Position numbers and translations under genes: made by a program. 64,000 bases of DNA from Allium sativum. Lineage: Eukaryota > Streptophyta > Magnoliopsida > Asparagales > Amaryllidaceae. The stretch lies in contig CM060912.1 in NCBI GenBank assembly GCA_030737875.1, forward strand, positions 122,402,993 to 122,466,992, in the 5' to 3' direction. The notes under the pieces were generated by a model. It worked only from the letters and a program-made list of their open reading frames with translations. It ran no database searches and had not been told where the DNA came from. Positions 39,071 through 49,887 of this stretch are shown here, piece by piece (the first letter of the stretch is position 1; the number at the start of each line of letters is the position of its first letter).

Positions 39071-40143
39071 TTAATTGGAATCAGGCCCAATCAATTACCA
39101 TATAACGTTAATTATATGGATTCCATACAACACATGTATATAATTGCAATGACAAATAATCAACCATCAACCAAAGTGCACCACACAACTGTATGCCAAC
39201 CAGTCAATTGACACACAACTATTCAATTGGGACTAGTGTACGTCAAATATCATCCTAATACCCGTGTGGGGTTTCAAATCAACAAACAAAGATTTTATTT
39301 GTGCAGTTGGGCGACGTGTAAATTTATCGTCCCAATCGATATCAGTCTAAACAGTGTATATAAACAAATCGTCAGATTTGTAAATGAATATTTCTTTTTA
39401 TTCACATACACGTTAAAAATTATATTTTCAACGATAAAATATTTTATTCAACCTATGAATATTCTATTCAGTTCATTTATTCAATAAAATGATTTTTTTT
39501 ATTTTTCTAACTTATTTTAGAAAATTTCGACGGCATAACGACACGATACTAGAAACGGGACAAGGCCTAGCCTTATCTCCGGTCTAATAATGGCCCACGC
39601 CATACACATACCCATCTAATCAATTCGATTTCACCCAAACAACCAAATTCAAACAAATAATTCCATCAACCAAATAACCAAACAAACAAGTCATTGGTCT
39701 GTGGACGATGGTGTTGGGTGCTACTAAGCACGGTCTGCATCCTAGTATATATTTCTAACTAGGAAATAAAATAAAGTGAGAAGTTCTCACCTTGGGGATC
39801 CACTCCTCCATTCTCTATTTCTGAACGGTTCGGATTTGCCTTTAATGCCAACGCAGTCTTCTCTACGCTGTTCATATATAAAAATCACATTATTATTTCA
39901 CCGCTATGAAAATCACAATTTTATTTCACTATACACGTAATAAAAATCAGATCTTTATTTCGTTACATATATAAAAATTATATTTCTATATTCTTTCTTC
40001 ACTATATAAAAATTATATTTTTATTCTTTTCACGATATAAATATTATATTTTTATTCTCTTCAGTATATAAAAATCGTATTTTTACTTTACTACACATAT
40101 AAAAATTATACTTTTATATCTCTACATATATAAAAATTATATT

Positions 40144-40205
40144 TTTAACCTTTCTATAATATAAAAATTATATTTTTAACCTTTCTATATCATATAAAAA
40201 TATAA
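40144..40205 (-). repeat. 31-bp tandem repeat in D LTR 3
   Basis: Two units start at 40144 and 40175. Confidence 0.8.
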
Positions 40206-40709
40206 GCTTTACCTTATAGAAATATATATATATAATCTTTATCATATAAAAACTAACATAAAAACTAATTTCAGTTTTAATAAACAAATAAATTTCAGTT
40301 TTACTAAATAAAATAAAGAAAATGGGAGGGAAAATTTACCGTGTTTGACTAAAAAGGGGGGAACGGCTTCAGATACGCGGATCGAGGAGGGGGCTTCGGG
40401 TCCGCCGGAGTCGGAGTCGGGGATGGCCGCGGTTCTGGTCAGGCGTAGGGGGTATAGGGTGGTCGGAGCTCGCGGATCTACATCCAATTGAAGGGAGGGC
40501 GGTTTTGGGTGAAGGTGGATTTGGGTTCGAGTCGGCTGAAAGGGGAAGAAGGAGAAGAGTGGAAGAGGAAGAGAGGGGGGCGTCGGAGTCGGAGGTGGCG
40601 CGGCGAGCGGTGGGGTCCAGTGGCGGCGGGATCGACGTGGGTGGCGGCTGAGTGAGGAGCGACGGGTTTTTTTTACTTTATTTTTTTTTCTTTTCTCTGA
40701 ATGGTGAGT

Positions 40710-40750
40710 GAGTGAGGGAGAGAAAGGTAGGGGGTTTTATATATATAAAA
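40710..40750 (-). promoter_or_regulatory. Putative LTR promoter, D LTR 3
   Basis: The minus-strand TTTTATATATATAAAA box (40735-40750) is followed by a CT-rich patch, as in the other two LTRs. Confidence 0.5.
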
Positions 40751-41647
40751 TAATAACATATTATTTTTATTTTCAATTTATGTCAATTTTTCATACGATC
40801 TCCAAACAACACCCAACGACTGTCGCCCCTAGCTAATTACCTCCAATCCGAACATAATGGGATATGTATCGTAGGCCCAATCGATCGTTTCGATCAGTTT
40901 TAATCAAATTCAAAATATAAATCAATATATATTGAATTTGAATGTACATTTCAATTTACTGGGGTCGCATACGGACTCTAAAAATTTTAGAAAAATTATT
41001 TCTAGCTTCGCATTGCCGATACGGTCCTAGCAAAACTAATTTCGTCAAATTCTGAGATCGTTTGAAAAATGGCCATTTTTTGGTCGACCCGATTTGACTG
41101 AAACTGTCAAAAAAGTTTAGCTTCGCCACGCTCACATACTGATTCATAAAATTATGCAAATTGAAACCTAGTAATAATTTGACATCCCAGATCCAACAAA
41201 ATTGGTTTCGTCGAAAACCGAGGTTGCTTGCAAAATTTCCATTTCTAAGGGCCTTTATATATATATATATATATTAAAATATATATAAATTCCACAGCGG
41301 CTTTTCTGAATTTTAAACTAGACATATCTTTCAACTTCTAAAGTGGAATTTCAGTTTCTTACATCCATTAGAAAGATATGATTAAACAGATTCAAATATT
41401 TCTTGTTTCATTCAATTTTGACTTATATTGAATTCTGTATATTCATTTGAAATTTGAAGTCGAATTTTCGAACTACCGCGCCATTTCAGGCACGTTATAT
41501 AATTAAAATAAAATTATTTGTTTTCACTTCGTCGATAATAAATTTTTCGTCGTTATTATTTAAAATAATCCATTTTAAATATTCAAAATTCATTAAAATC
41601 GCCAAAATAAAATTTTTAAATTGGCCCAGAATTTCCGGGTTGTTACA

Positions 41648-41821
41648 AAACTACCCAACAGACTAGTCAACACAATATAAAACAACCTTTATATCAACTA
41701 ACAAATACGCTCTCTCGTATATATACACTCAACTCATTCTAGGATACCACTGACCTTATCTCTAATGAGCACAACCTCACCAAAGCCTAGGTATTCACTC
41801 AACCTAAGCTCTGATACCAAC
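41648..41821 (-). other. Element C internal region, 5' side
   Basis: In element orientation this directly follows the 5' LTR: one spacer base, the primer site (41808-41819), and a leader with the 38-nt block (41732-41769) shared with element D. No coding sequence. The remaining internal region of C continues beyond the D insertion at 20355-20851. Confidence 0.8.
41808..41819 (-). promoter_or_regulatory. Primer-binding site of element C
   Basis: TGGTATCAGAGC on the minus strand, two bases from the LTR end, complementary to initiator tRNA-Met. Confidence 0.88.
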
Positions 41822-42859
41822 TGTAATGTCCCGCAAATCCGTACTATCTGAGTTGACTAAATACCACATACGTCCCACCCAAGAGTTTGGGGAAAACATA
41901 GAAAAATAAACTCTGGGTCAGCCATTGGACTGGTATGAGTAAACAATTTAAACAGTTTGAGAATTTAAATGATATCTCATAAGACCATGCCGTATAACAT
42001 TTCCCTTATGAGAATCCAAAAGGTCTTTATATCAAAACTCTTTGATATTATAATAGTGTCTAAATCACATAAATAGAAATCTAGTTGAACGCTTGCATCT
42101 CACGTTCTACATATATAGTATACAATCAAAACCACGAGCACTTATTAGGGATTTTTTTTTTAACTATGACAAGGTATGGAACCACCTTCCGCTAGTGTAT
42201 CTCTAGAGGAGAATACGCCGAGTTCAACAAAAACATCTTGCAACTCAGCCACACATGACCGACCACTCATTTCTCTTGAGTGTATCGAATGTATATCACC
42301 AACGGTTGGGATCAGCAACCGTTTCCCGAATGGCACAACATCAAATAGAATAAGGAATAAAATGAATCTCTAGATAGGTGATGATACATCCTAATGGGAG
42401 CTAACCACATAGCCATGCTGCTTGTCCCATTTTTGTCATTTCCCGGTTGTTGAGGCCTGAGGCTACGATTACTTCTCTCATTGATAACACAATTACTTTG
42501 AATGCCACATTATCAGATCCGTTAATCATTAATTGGGTTTACACAAATATTCTGGATATTATGCTAAGGGAATAAATCCGTTGCCATCATATATATTTGT
42601 ATAGTCCAACATATATGATCATTGGAAATACTCTGTCAGACATTCGTCCATATACGTTCGTTCTGGGACGGAATGAAACCGAAGGCACAATTTCCCTTAA
42701 TAGAAAAAGCCCTTGCACTCTACTCCGTCTTCAATTTTCTTTGGCATATATGATTCACAACGCTTATTCCAATACGGAGTGGTTCTTTGGATAAGAATCC
42801 AACCGGTCTCTTCATATTAACAACATAAAAATGGTCAAACTTTGATAGTGGTGATTTAA
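41822..42859 (-). repeat. Element C 5' LTR, first part (right copy)
   Basis: Collinear with 6430-7463 of the left copy. It is interrupted after TTTAA (42855-42859) by element B. An antisense open frame (42597-42794) matches the one at 7217-7414. Confidence 0.92.
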
Positions 42860-43138
42860 TGTAACACCCCGTGAATTCTATAAAATTAAGCTTCACAAAT
42901 TAAAGTGTAATTAATTCTAAATGAAAGAATTAAGGGAAATGGGTTACGCCTTTTTTGCGTTCGTCTCGAAATTCTGCTTGAGATAGAGTCCTTGTTTGCG
43001 TGAATAGGACTCCGTATGAAGGAGTTATGACCTTCGGAAGTTTCAGAATAAAATTTAAAATTCAAACAGCCCGGTTTCAAGTTCAAAATTCGAAAAACAG
43101 GTTCAAACTGGACTGGGCGGGAATTTTCCTGCGCAGGG

Positions 43139-43236
43139 ACCAGGTCGACCATGGTGTCGACCTGGTCACCCCAGGTCGACCATAGTGTCGACCTGGGTGT
43201 CGACCTGCCAGTCGACCTACCTGGTCGACCTGGCTG
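43139..43236 (+). repeat. GTCGAC palindrome cluster in 5' LTR of B
   Basis: Seven GTCGAC hexamers occur within about 100 bases, set in alternating CCAGGTCGACC and GTGTCGACCTGG arms that form nested inverted repeats around CATGG. Confidence 0.9.
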
Positions 43237-43371
43237 GCTGGGTCTAGCTCGAATTTCTGTGGCTCGGTGTTTCATTAGGGCTGACATGTCACCTCTTGAT
43301 CGGCTCTTTGAACTTTGTATGGTCTAGATTCCTCCTGTCTTCATCTGATGGCTCAAAACAATTTAAAAATC

Positions 43372-43379
43372 TATATATA
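43372..43379 (+). promoter_or_regulatory. TATA box of element B 5' LTR
   Basis: TATATATA within CTATATATACACCCTAAG, about 510 bases from the LTR start. It is conserved in the 3' LTR at 50415-50422. Confidence 0.65.
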
Positions 43380-45733
43380 CACCCTAAGTCTCAACTAAAA
43401 TTCACACAAAAAATAAGATGGGAGTCGTCATGCTGCCAGGAAGGAATTGAGCGTAGCCGTCAAGATAGAGGAGCTTAGAGACGAATCAAATTAAGAAGAA
43501 GACTAAAGCTTAATCAAATTAATCAACGCAACGTTAATCTACCCAAAGGAACGCATCTCAATTTCAGAACTCAGAATCCAGAATTTAAGATTCTGCATTC
43601 GTTGTAAGTATAGTGACCTTTCAGAATATGAATAAAAACTGTGACGTGATTCGATGTAAATGAAAATAGAATTGTGTTATTGTATGATAATGATATAAAT
43701 TCTGTGTATTGTAATGATTCTGTTATGACTTGTGTATTGATATTTGTGGCCTAAATTGATTGATGCAAGCCTATTGAACAATTGTATATGAAAACAATGG
43801 CATTTGCAAGTTTGTGGCAAAAACTAGAATTTGATCCCTTTATGTTTATGTCTATGACATGGACTATATACATTCTCTAAGTCTAAATTAAGGCTTTTGT
43901 AAACATGTTCTAGATTTGAGACCTTTTACGCCTACATGACCCAAAACCTTTGAACACATTCTTATGTTTATTTGCAAGTACAATTGGATATAGGTTAAGT
44001 ATCGTTTGGGTTACATAAACTATGCAAGTTCATGTTGAAATAGGCTATATGATTAGATGTTAAAATTGGACATTTTGGTGAATGTACAACATGTTAGTTT
44101 TGTGGTTGACATTATGCCAAGTTAAACATGTTTAAAACCAAGTTTGTATAAGCCTAAACTATGCCATTTCATATGTCACCTACTTAGTTATACTTTGATT
44201 TGAATGCAAGTTCACATGACCCATAATTTATGTTAGTATCGCTAAATTGCAAGTTCATGCGCCACACACCTTTATGTATTGTAAAATATTACATGTTCTT
44301 GATTTCCCCTTTTTCTCACGTTTATAAAGTTGGGCTGAATTGTGTGGAGCCCAACACTTGTTATAATGTTGCAAACGTAGAAACGTGGGTAATAACGTTT
44401 GGTGTAAAACATGAAAAAATATATGTTGGCATGGTTGGCACATGCCAACGACAATGACATTTAAGCGGTGTGAATTGTTATACCCAAGAATAAAGGACAT
44501 GACATTTACATATAATTGAGAAGGGATAAAAAATGTAAATTTAGAAAACACGGTATGCTTAACCCGAGGTTGGATTGAGTTGTGACGTAAACCTGCCCGG
44601 ACCCGCCCGGCTGTCCAGTAGTCACAACAATACCTATCCAATGTGGGTGGTTAAGCATTGAGCCCAATAAGGACCCGAGGTTAGACTGAGCTACGGTGTA
44701 AACCTGCCCGGAACCGACCGGCACATCTAGTAACAGTAGCAATATCTGTCTAATGTGAGTGGTCAGGTGCTTTAAGAGGCTAAGGATAGATGGTAGGGTT
44801 AAGTCAACTATAAACACTTAACCAAATTCAACATGTTAACAAGAATTGATGGGTGAGGTTAGGTAAATACAGCCACTTAACCACTTAACATGTTTGACTA
44901 GAAAACCCTAGTAACGAGGGACCCGTTTCAGCAGTAACCCAAGTTAGATATCATGGTACCCTGAAACTAGGCAGGGTGGGGCACGATTACTGGGCTGATT
45001 GAAAGCGGTCAAAACGACGGCGGTGGGTTCACAGTGTAGGTTCTAATGGGGTGCGGGCGTGCATACACTCCGGAGCAGACAAACAGGGCACTGGGGGCAC
45101 CAGTAGTATAACTTATGCCTTCTAGAATTGTGTCGGGGCCGCCACCATGGGTCTTGATACACCCCATGGTGGGACCAGCATAGGTATTTACAATTCTTAG
45201 GGGCCGTATGACACATGTTTACGCGAGTAGGAGCCGATCTTTAGAAAATGAGGAACACTTCACCCTCAGCATGGGGTGCCAGTTAGAATAAGCTCAAGTA
45301 GGTGCAGAGATATAGTGTGGGTGCGATAGTACATTCGATTCTAAACTACACTTCCTTAGCTTGTGATACTTGCCTGTTTTCAGTTTATATCTATCATGCC
45401 CTTTTCTTATTCACATACTGAAGTGTCACTATATTTACTCAGGCTTTATGTCTGACTCTATTTTCTTTTCGTCTTCTTTTCTTTCGTTTCCCCCCCAGGT
45501 CCACAGGGAGGAAACAACTCAGCTCAGTCAGACTCTTTGCAAGCTCCAAGACCATAGATCTATGGTTTGGATCTCTTTTGCTCGGATTATGGCTTTGGAT
45601 ATCACTATGGGGATTTTTGTTACTTTATTTATGTTTTATGCTTCTTTGATAATCAAGACAGTAATGAGGTTGTAATGTTGGAAGTATTTTGAGACAATTA
45701 TGGAAATGTTTTTGTTTGAACACGTATTGATGA

Positions 45734-45739
45734 AATAAA
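45734..45739 (+). terminator. Poly(A) signal in 5' LTR of B
   Basis: AATAAA in GATGAAATAAAAGTCTG, about 140 bases before the LTR end. The matching site in the 3' LTR is 52768-52773, which would be the one used. Confidence 0.55.
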
Positions 45740-45878
45740 AGTCTGTTTGGTTTCCGCTGTTCAAAATATATGTATTTATATCTGTCTTGTGTTTATCTGT
45801 GGCTTTTACTTATAAACCTCCACCAAAGTTAAGGCATTCCCTTTGTGAGTGACCTTAACGAAGGGAGGGTGTTTCACT

Positions 45879-45890
45879 TGGTATCAGAGC
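45879..45890 (+). promoter_or_regulatory. Primer-binding site of element B
   Basis: TGGTATCAGAGC lies two bases after the 5' LTR and is complementary to the 3' end of initiator tRNA-Met. Confidence 0.93.
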
Positions 45891-46094
45891 ATAGGTTTAC
45901 CAGACTAGATAAAAGTTTTTGAAACTATTTTTTTTGAAGCAAGTTTTTGAAACTATTTTCAAAAAGGAAGTTTAAAGAAGCATTTTTCAAGAAAAAGTGT
46001 TATATTATTTTTTAAAAAAAAGGCATAATCCCCCAAAGCCATGTGCACTATCTCTCTCTATCCTTCGTTTTGAATCTTTCCTTTCTGTTTCAGC

Positions 46095-47040
46095 ATGTCT
46101 GGAGACCTTAACCTTCCAGAAGGAGTACCGATACCGGGCTGGTTTAGGAGGTACTTAGAAGCAAGGGCCAATGGCGCGGGCCCAGCAGACATTCCTCCTC
46201 CAGTGGCGGCGGTTCCTCTTCCTCCTCCTCGTGGAAAAGCCATCGCAAAAACATGTAGAGACTTCAAGGCTATAGGTGGAAAAGACTTTTATGGGACAGA
46301 ATCCTTTGTAGGAGCAAGAAACTGGCTAAAGGAGACCGAGGATCTGTTTGTCATCTTCGGAGTTGATGACAGGCAAAAGATACAGCTAGTAGTGTGGTTG
46401 CTTAAAGATGAAGCTTCCTATTTGTGGGAAATTACCAATGCTCAAAGGGCGGTGGAAACATGGGAAGATTTCAGGACAAGGTTTGAGATGAAATTCCTCT
46501 CCCAAGCTGAAAGAAGCCTGCAAATGGAGAAGTTTCTAACTCTGAAACAGTGAAGTATGACAATCAGGGAGTACGTTAATCAGTTTAATCAGCTAGCCAG
46601 ATTTGGGCTGGACTTAGTAAACACCCAACACAAGAACGCGCTTCGCTTCGTCAAAGGTTTGAATGAGCCTCTACACAGCCTTGCTGTACCCATGTATCCA
46701 TGGGAGCGACTTATGAAAGCTTGGTGGACATGGTGTTGCTACACGAGGAAGACAACGGCAAGAAAGAGACTAAGGTGGAAGAAAAGAAAGAGGGTTTACA
46801 AGATAAGAAAACAGACTTCAAGAAAGGAGGGAAGAACAATAAGCCCCGTGAGAGGAGAAGGTACAATTTCTGTGGCATTGTGGGACATATATCAAAAGAC
46901 TGCCGAAAAAGGAAGGCAAAGATGGGTGGTTGCTTCCATTGTGGAGAGACTGGGCACCAAGCTAAGGACTGCCCAAAGAAGAGAGGGCAGGGACAGAAAG
47001 CTGGATCCACTTTAGGGGGTCAGGTTCATGCGCTAGTGGC
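46095..47040 (+). pseudogene. gag: Element B gag
   Basis: The start MSGDLNLPEGVPIPGWFRRY at 46095 is preceded by a 204-base leader after the primer site. The gag domain is recognisable by RNWLKETEDLFVIFGVDD and ETWEDFRTRFEMKFLSQAE. A TGA at 46551-46553 interrupts it; the same frame goes on with MTIREYVNQFNQLARFGLDL, and a frameshift near 46700 leads to the basic region. Two zinc knuckles follow: the first (YNFCGIVGHISKDC) has Tyr for the first Cys, and the second (CFHCGETGHQAKDC) is intact. It would form the particle, but the stop and shift prevent a full product. Confidence 0.92.
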
Positions 47041-47491
47041 ACCTCCGCAGGAACGAGGTAGTAATATTTCTATAGAAAGTGTAGTCTATCTTTATGATCA
47101 TCCAGTTCACACACTTTTTGACTCTGGCGCATCACACTCCTTTATTTCATCTGCCTTAGTAGAATCTCTGCACCTAGACACTAGTATGGTAGAGGATCCC
47201 TTAGTAGTTTCAAATCCAATTGGAGGCTCCGCTTATTTGTCAATGGTTTGTTTGGGTTTGAAAATCTCCATTCTCAGCGTTGAGTTTAGTTGTAATGCCT
47301 TTGTTTTGGGCTTCTCGGGATATGGTTTGATCTTAGGGATGGACTGGTTATCCAGTAATGGTGCCATTCTTGATTGTGAGAAAAGAGTAGTTAGACTCTT
47401 GAATCGGCTTGGTAACAATGTAGAAATTTCTTGTAATCCCTTGAATGCTGTTATGCTTAGTTATCTAGAGTCGCTTGAAGCTTCTGATTAG
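47041..47491 (+). pseudogene. Element B aspartic protease
   Basis: In frame with the zinc knuckles. The active site is intact (LFDSGASHSFISS), and the ILGMDWLSSNGAILDCE strand follows. The frame ends at a TAG at 47489-47491, before the RT linker. A stop here could in principle be an ancestral gag-pro/pol boundary, but element A has its stop elsewhere, so decay is more likely. Confidence 0.88.
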
Positions 47492-47494
47492 AAT

Positions 47495-49171
47495 TTGCAG
47501 TTAGTTAGAGTAGTCCGGAAATATCCGGATGTCTTTGAGGAGGTGAAAGGCTTACCTCCAAGGCAGGAAATAGACTTCCGCATATATCTTGTGGATAATG
47601 CAAAGCCTGTAGCTTTACCTGCCAGACACATGGATCCAAAGGAGAGAAAGGAGCTCAGTAAGCAGGTTAAAGAACTTCTCGAAATGGGGTTCATTAGATG
47701 GAGCATTTCGGAATGGGGTGCTCCAGTGGTGTTCACAACCAAAGCGGACGGTTCGCTTCGCCTTTGCGTCGACTATAGGGAGCTAAACAAATTGACCAAG
47801 AAAAATAGGCACCCTCTTCCCCGAATCGACGATTTGTTTGATCAACTTGTAGGTGCGACGGTCATCTCCCAACTTGATCTGGCAACTGGGTTCCATCAGC
47901 TAAGAATAGCTGAGGAGAACATTGATAAAACGGCGTTCAGAACCCCAGACGGTTTCTTCAAGTGGCTTGTCATGCCATCCGGCTTGACAAACGCACCCGC
48001 TTATTTTGTAGACCTAATGAGCAGAGTGTTCAGAGAATTCCTCAACAAATTTGTGGTTGTCTTCGTAGATGATATCTTAATCTTCTCAAAGAATGAGAAA
48101 TAACATGCTCAACATCTGAAAGAGATCATGGATACTCTCCGCGCACATCAACTAAAAGCTAAATTCTCCAAGTGCCACTTTTGGAGAAAGGAGGTAAGAT
48201 TTCTAAGGCATATAGTGTCCAAAGAGGGGTTGGCTGTGGACCCCGCGAAAGTGGTGGCAGTGCAAGATTGGAAGACACTAAGAAATGCAACCGAAGTCCG
48301 AAGCTTTCCTGGGCTAGCTTGTTTTTACCGAAAGTTTATTAGGGATTTCACGAAAATCTCAGCTCCACTCACAAGGCTAACAAAGAAGAATCTGGCGTTC
48401 ACTTGGGACTTGGACTGCGAGTTTCCTTTCCAACGATTAAAAAGGGCTCTCACAACAGCCCCAGTTCTGACTTTGCAAGATGGAAGCAAAATGTTCACAG
48501 TATATACGGATGCTTGTGGTACAGGGCGAGGCACTGTTTTGATGCAAGAAGGGAGGGTAGTAGCTTATGGTGGAAGGCAATTGAAAGTTCATGAAAAGAA
48601 CTACCCAACCCATGATCTTGAGTTAGCCGCCATCGTCTTTGCACTTAAATCTTGGCGCCATTATCTCCTAGGTGAGAAGTTCAAATTATACACTGACCAT
48701 AAATCGTTGAAATATCTCTTCTCACAGAAGGATCTTAACTTGAGGCAGCAAAGATGGATGGAGTTTCCTGCCTCGTATGACTTTGAAATTTCCTATACTC
48801 TCGGCAAAGGCAACGTAGTAGCAGACGCGTTGAGCCGAAAGAAACTGACCTTAAGCCCTCTCTTTGTGGAAAGGCAAAGCTTGGAGTATATAGCCAGTTT
48901 TAACTTTAGGCCCTCCTCGAATTTTGTACCGGGTTTGTTAGCATCTCTCGAAGTACGCCCTACTCTCTTGGACTTAATAGGGGCTGCACAATGTGAAGAC
49001 CCTCAGCTTGTTGATGTGATTGATAAACTTATTAGGGGTGAGACTTCTAGTCACCTCAGTAGATACGCCATCGATGATAAGGGTTGGCTGAGGCGAGATG
49101 GAAGATTATGCATCCCACAAGCAAGGGAGTCGACAAAGAAGGTTCTCGAGGAAGCGCATGAACTGAAGTGA
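47495..49171 (+). pseudogene. pol: Element B reverse transcriptase and RNase H
   Basis: The first open part (47495-48103) has [45 protein letters not shown] and the catalytic FVDDIL (48062-48076). A TAA at 48101-48103 replaces a sense codon. The second part (to 49171) has the thumb (with altered [13 protein letters not shown]), RNase H motifs [16 protein letters not shown] and [11 protein letters not shown], and ADALSRKKL at the RNase H end. It stops at KKVLEEAH, where the integrase zinc finger should begin. RT and RNase H would make cDNA, but no integrase follows. Confidence 0.95.
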
Positions 49172-49318
49172 AAAAGCTACGCAACCGCGAAGTCAAACTC
49201 GTTAAAGTTCAGTGGAGCGACGCCGAGGAAGACGCGACTTGGGAAACTGAGGACAGAATACGCGCTGCCTACCCTTTTCTTTTTGAGGGTATATCTTTGA
49301 CCTCTCTTTTTCCTTAAG
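49164..49318 (+). pseudogene. Element B chromodomain tail after integrase deletion
   Basis: In a frame overlapping the end of the RT-RNase H frame one reads REVKLVKVQWSDAEEDATWE and RIRAAYPFLF, the end of a Tekay-type chromodomain. Compared with element A, about 1.1 kb is missing: the H2C2 finger, the catalytic core, the GPY/F module and most of the chromodomain. Confidence 0.88.
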
Positions 49319-49875
49319 TTATGATTTATCTTTTTAGGTATATCTCCTCGGTCCTTTTCCTAACTCCTTAGGTAGAAAACAAATGGATGCAAACTTGTAT
49401 TTGAAAACAGGTTATGGATGATGGCTGCAAATGGTTGCTTGTGATTGCTAGTGGTTGCTTGTGGATGCATATACACACACACCCTAGGTTTTAGATCGGC
49501 TCAGTCACTTCATATTGCATATGCATATATGTATTCTCATTTGTATATGGTTGAAACTTGATATGTTGTCATATGGTTGCCGCATTTGTATGAATAAGTT
49601 GTGCACTCATGTAGAATTATGAGTAGGAAAAATTTGCATACATAATGGATTCATGACACTTACATGATTCGCATTAAGGAGGTCAACTGAATCAGTAGAC
49701 CGCCTGATTTCTGCACTAGATAAGGACATGTACACACACTATGCATATGATCATGAAGCATTAGAAATCTTTTAAGGACAGTGGACTCCTGTGTTTGTTG
49801 GTTGAGTAGATGGACAGTTGGATGGTAGGATATACATTCTTCATAACTTGAAGATTTCGGGGACGAAATCCTTTT

Positions 49876-49887
49876 AAGGGGGGAGAA
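49876..49887 (+). promoter_or_regulatory. Polypurine tract of element B
   Basis: AAGGGGGGAGAA directly precedes the 3' LTR; upstream is TTTCGGGGACGAAATCCTTT. Confidence 0.93.

Larger units (their letters stand above)
20852..41647 (-). mobile_element. Element D array: LTR-internal-LTR-internal-LTR
   Basis: Three near-identical LTRs (20852-27145, 28194-34390, 35453-41647; 6294, 6197 and 6195 bp) alternate with two internal regions (27146-28193 and 34391-35452). Unit borders coincide with LTR ends (TGTAACAACCCGG start and GGGGAGTTACA end in element orientation), with a primer site beyond one end and a purine tract beyond the other. This is therefore an LTR-element array and not a random duplication. 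The flanking bases TAACT (20847-20851) and AAACT (41648-41652) agree at four of five positions and may be the target duplication. No gag or pol is present. Such arrays arise by unequal recombination between LTRs. Confidence 0.88.
35453..41647 (-). repeat. Element D LTR 3 (rightmost, 5' LTR)
   Basis: This is 6195 bp. The terminal TG on the plus-strand left side has changed to CA. It contains four modules (36080-37992), the 25-bp repeat interrupted by an expanded AT run near 38979-39016, only two 31-bp units and the GC-rich leader with promoter. It ends at 41647 with GGGTTGTTACA. Confidence 0.88.
42860..45876 (+). repeat. Element B 5' LTR
   Basis: This is 3017 bp. It contains a cluster of GTCGAC palindromes (43139-43236), a TATA box (43372-43379), a diverged tandem duplication with a 111-base step (units begin at 44563 and 44674), and a poly(A) signal (45734-45739). 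The long distance between TATA box and poly(A) signal implies an R region of about 2.4 kb. Confidence 0.93.

Noticed and set aside
20852..41647. Interpretation as satellite DNA or a plain segmental triplication
   Set aside because: Unit borders coincide with LTR ends, primer sites and purine tracts, so an LTR-element array explains it better.
41801..41820. A possible tRNA gene fragment (GCTCTGATACCA)
   Set aside because: It is only the 12-base primer site complementary to tRNA-Met, next to an LTR end; no cloverleaf is present.
45370..45675. 101-codon hydrophobic open frame in LTR B
   Set aside because: Not kept as the same frame in the 3' LTR, and T-rich composition explains the hydrophobicity.
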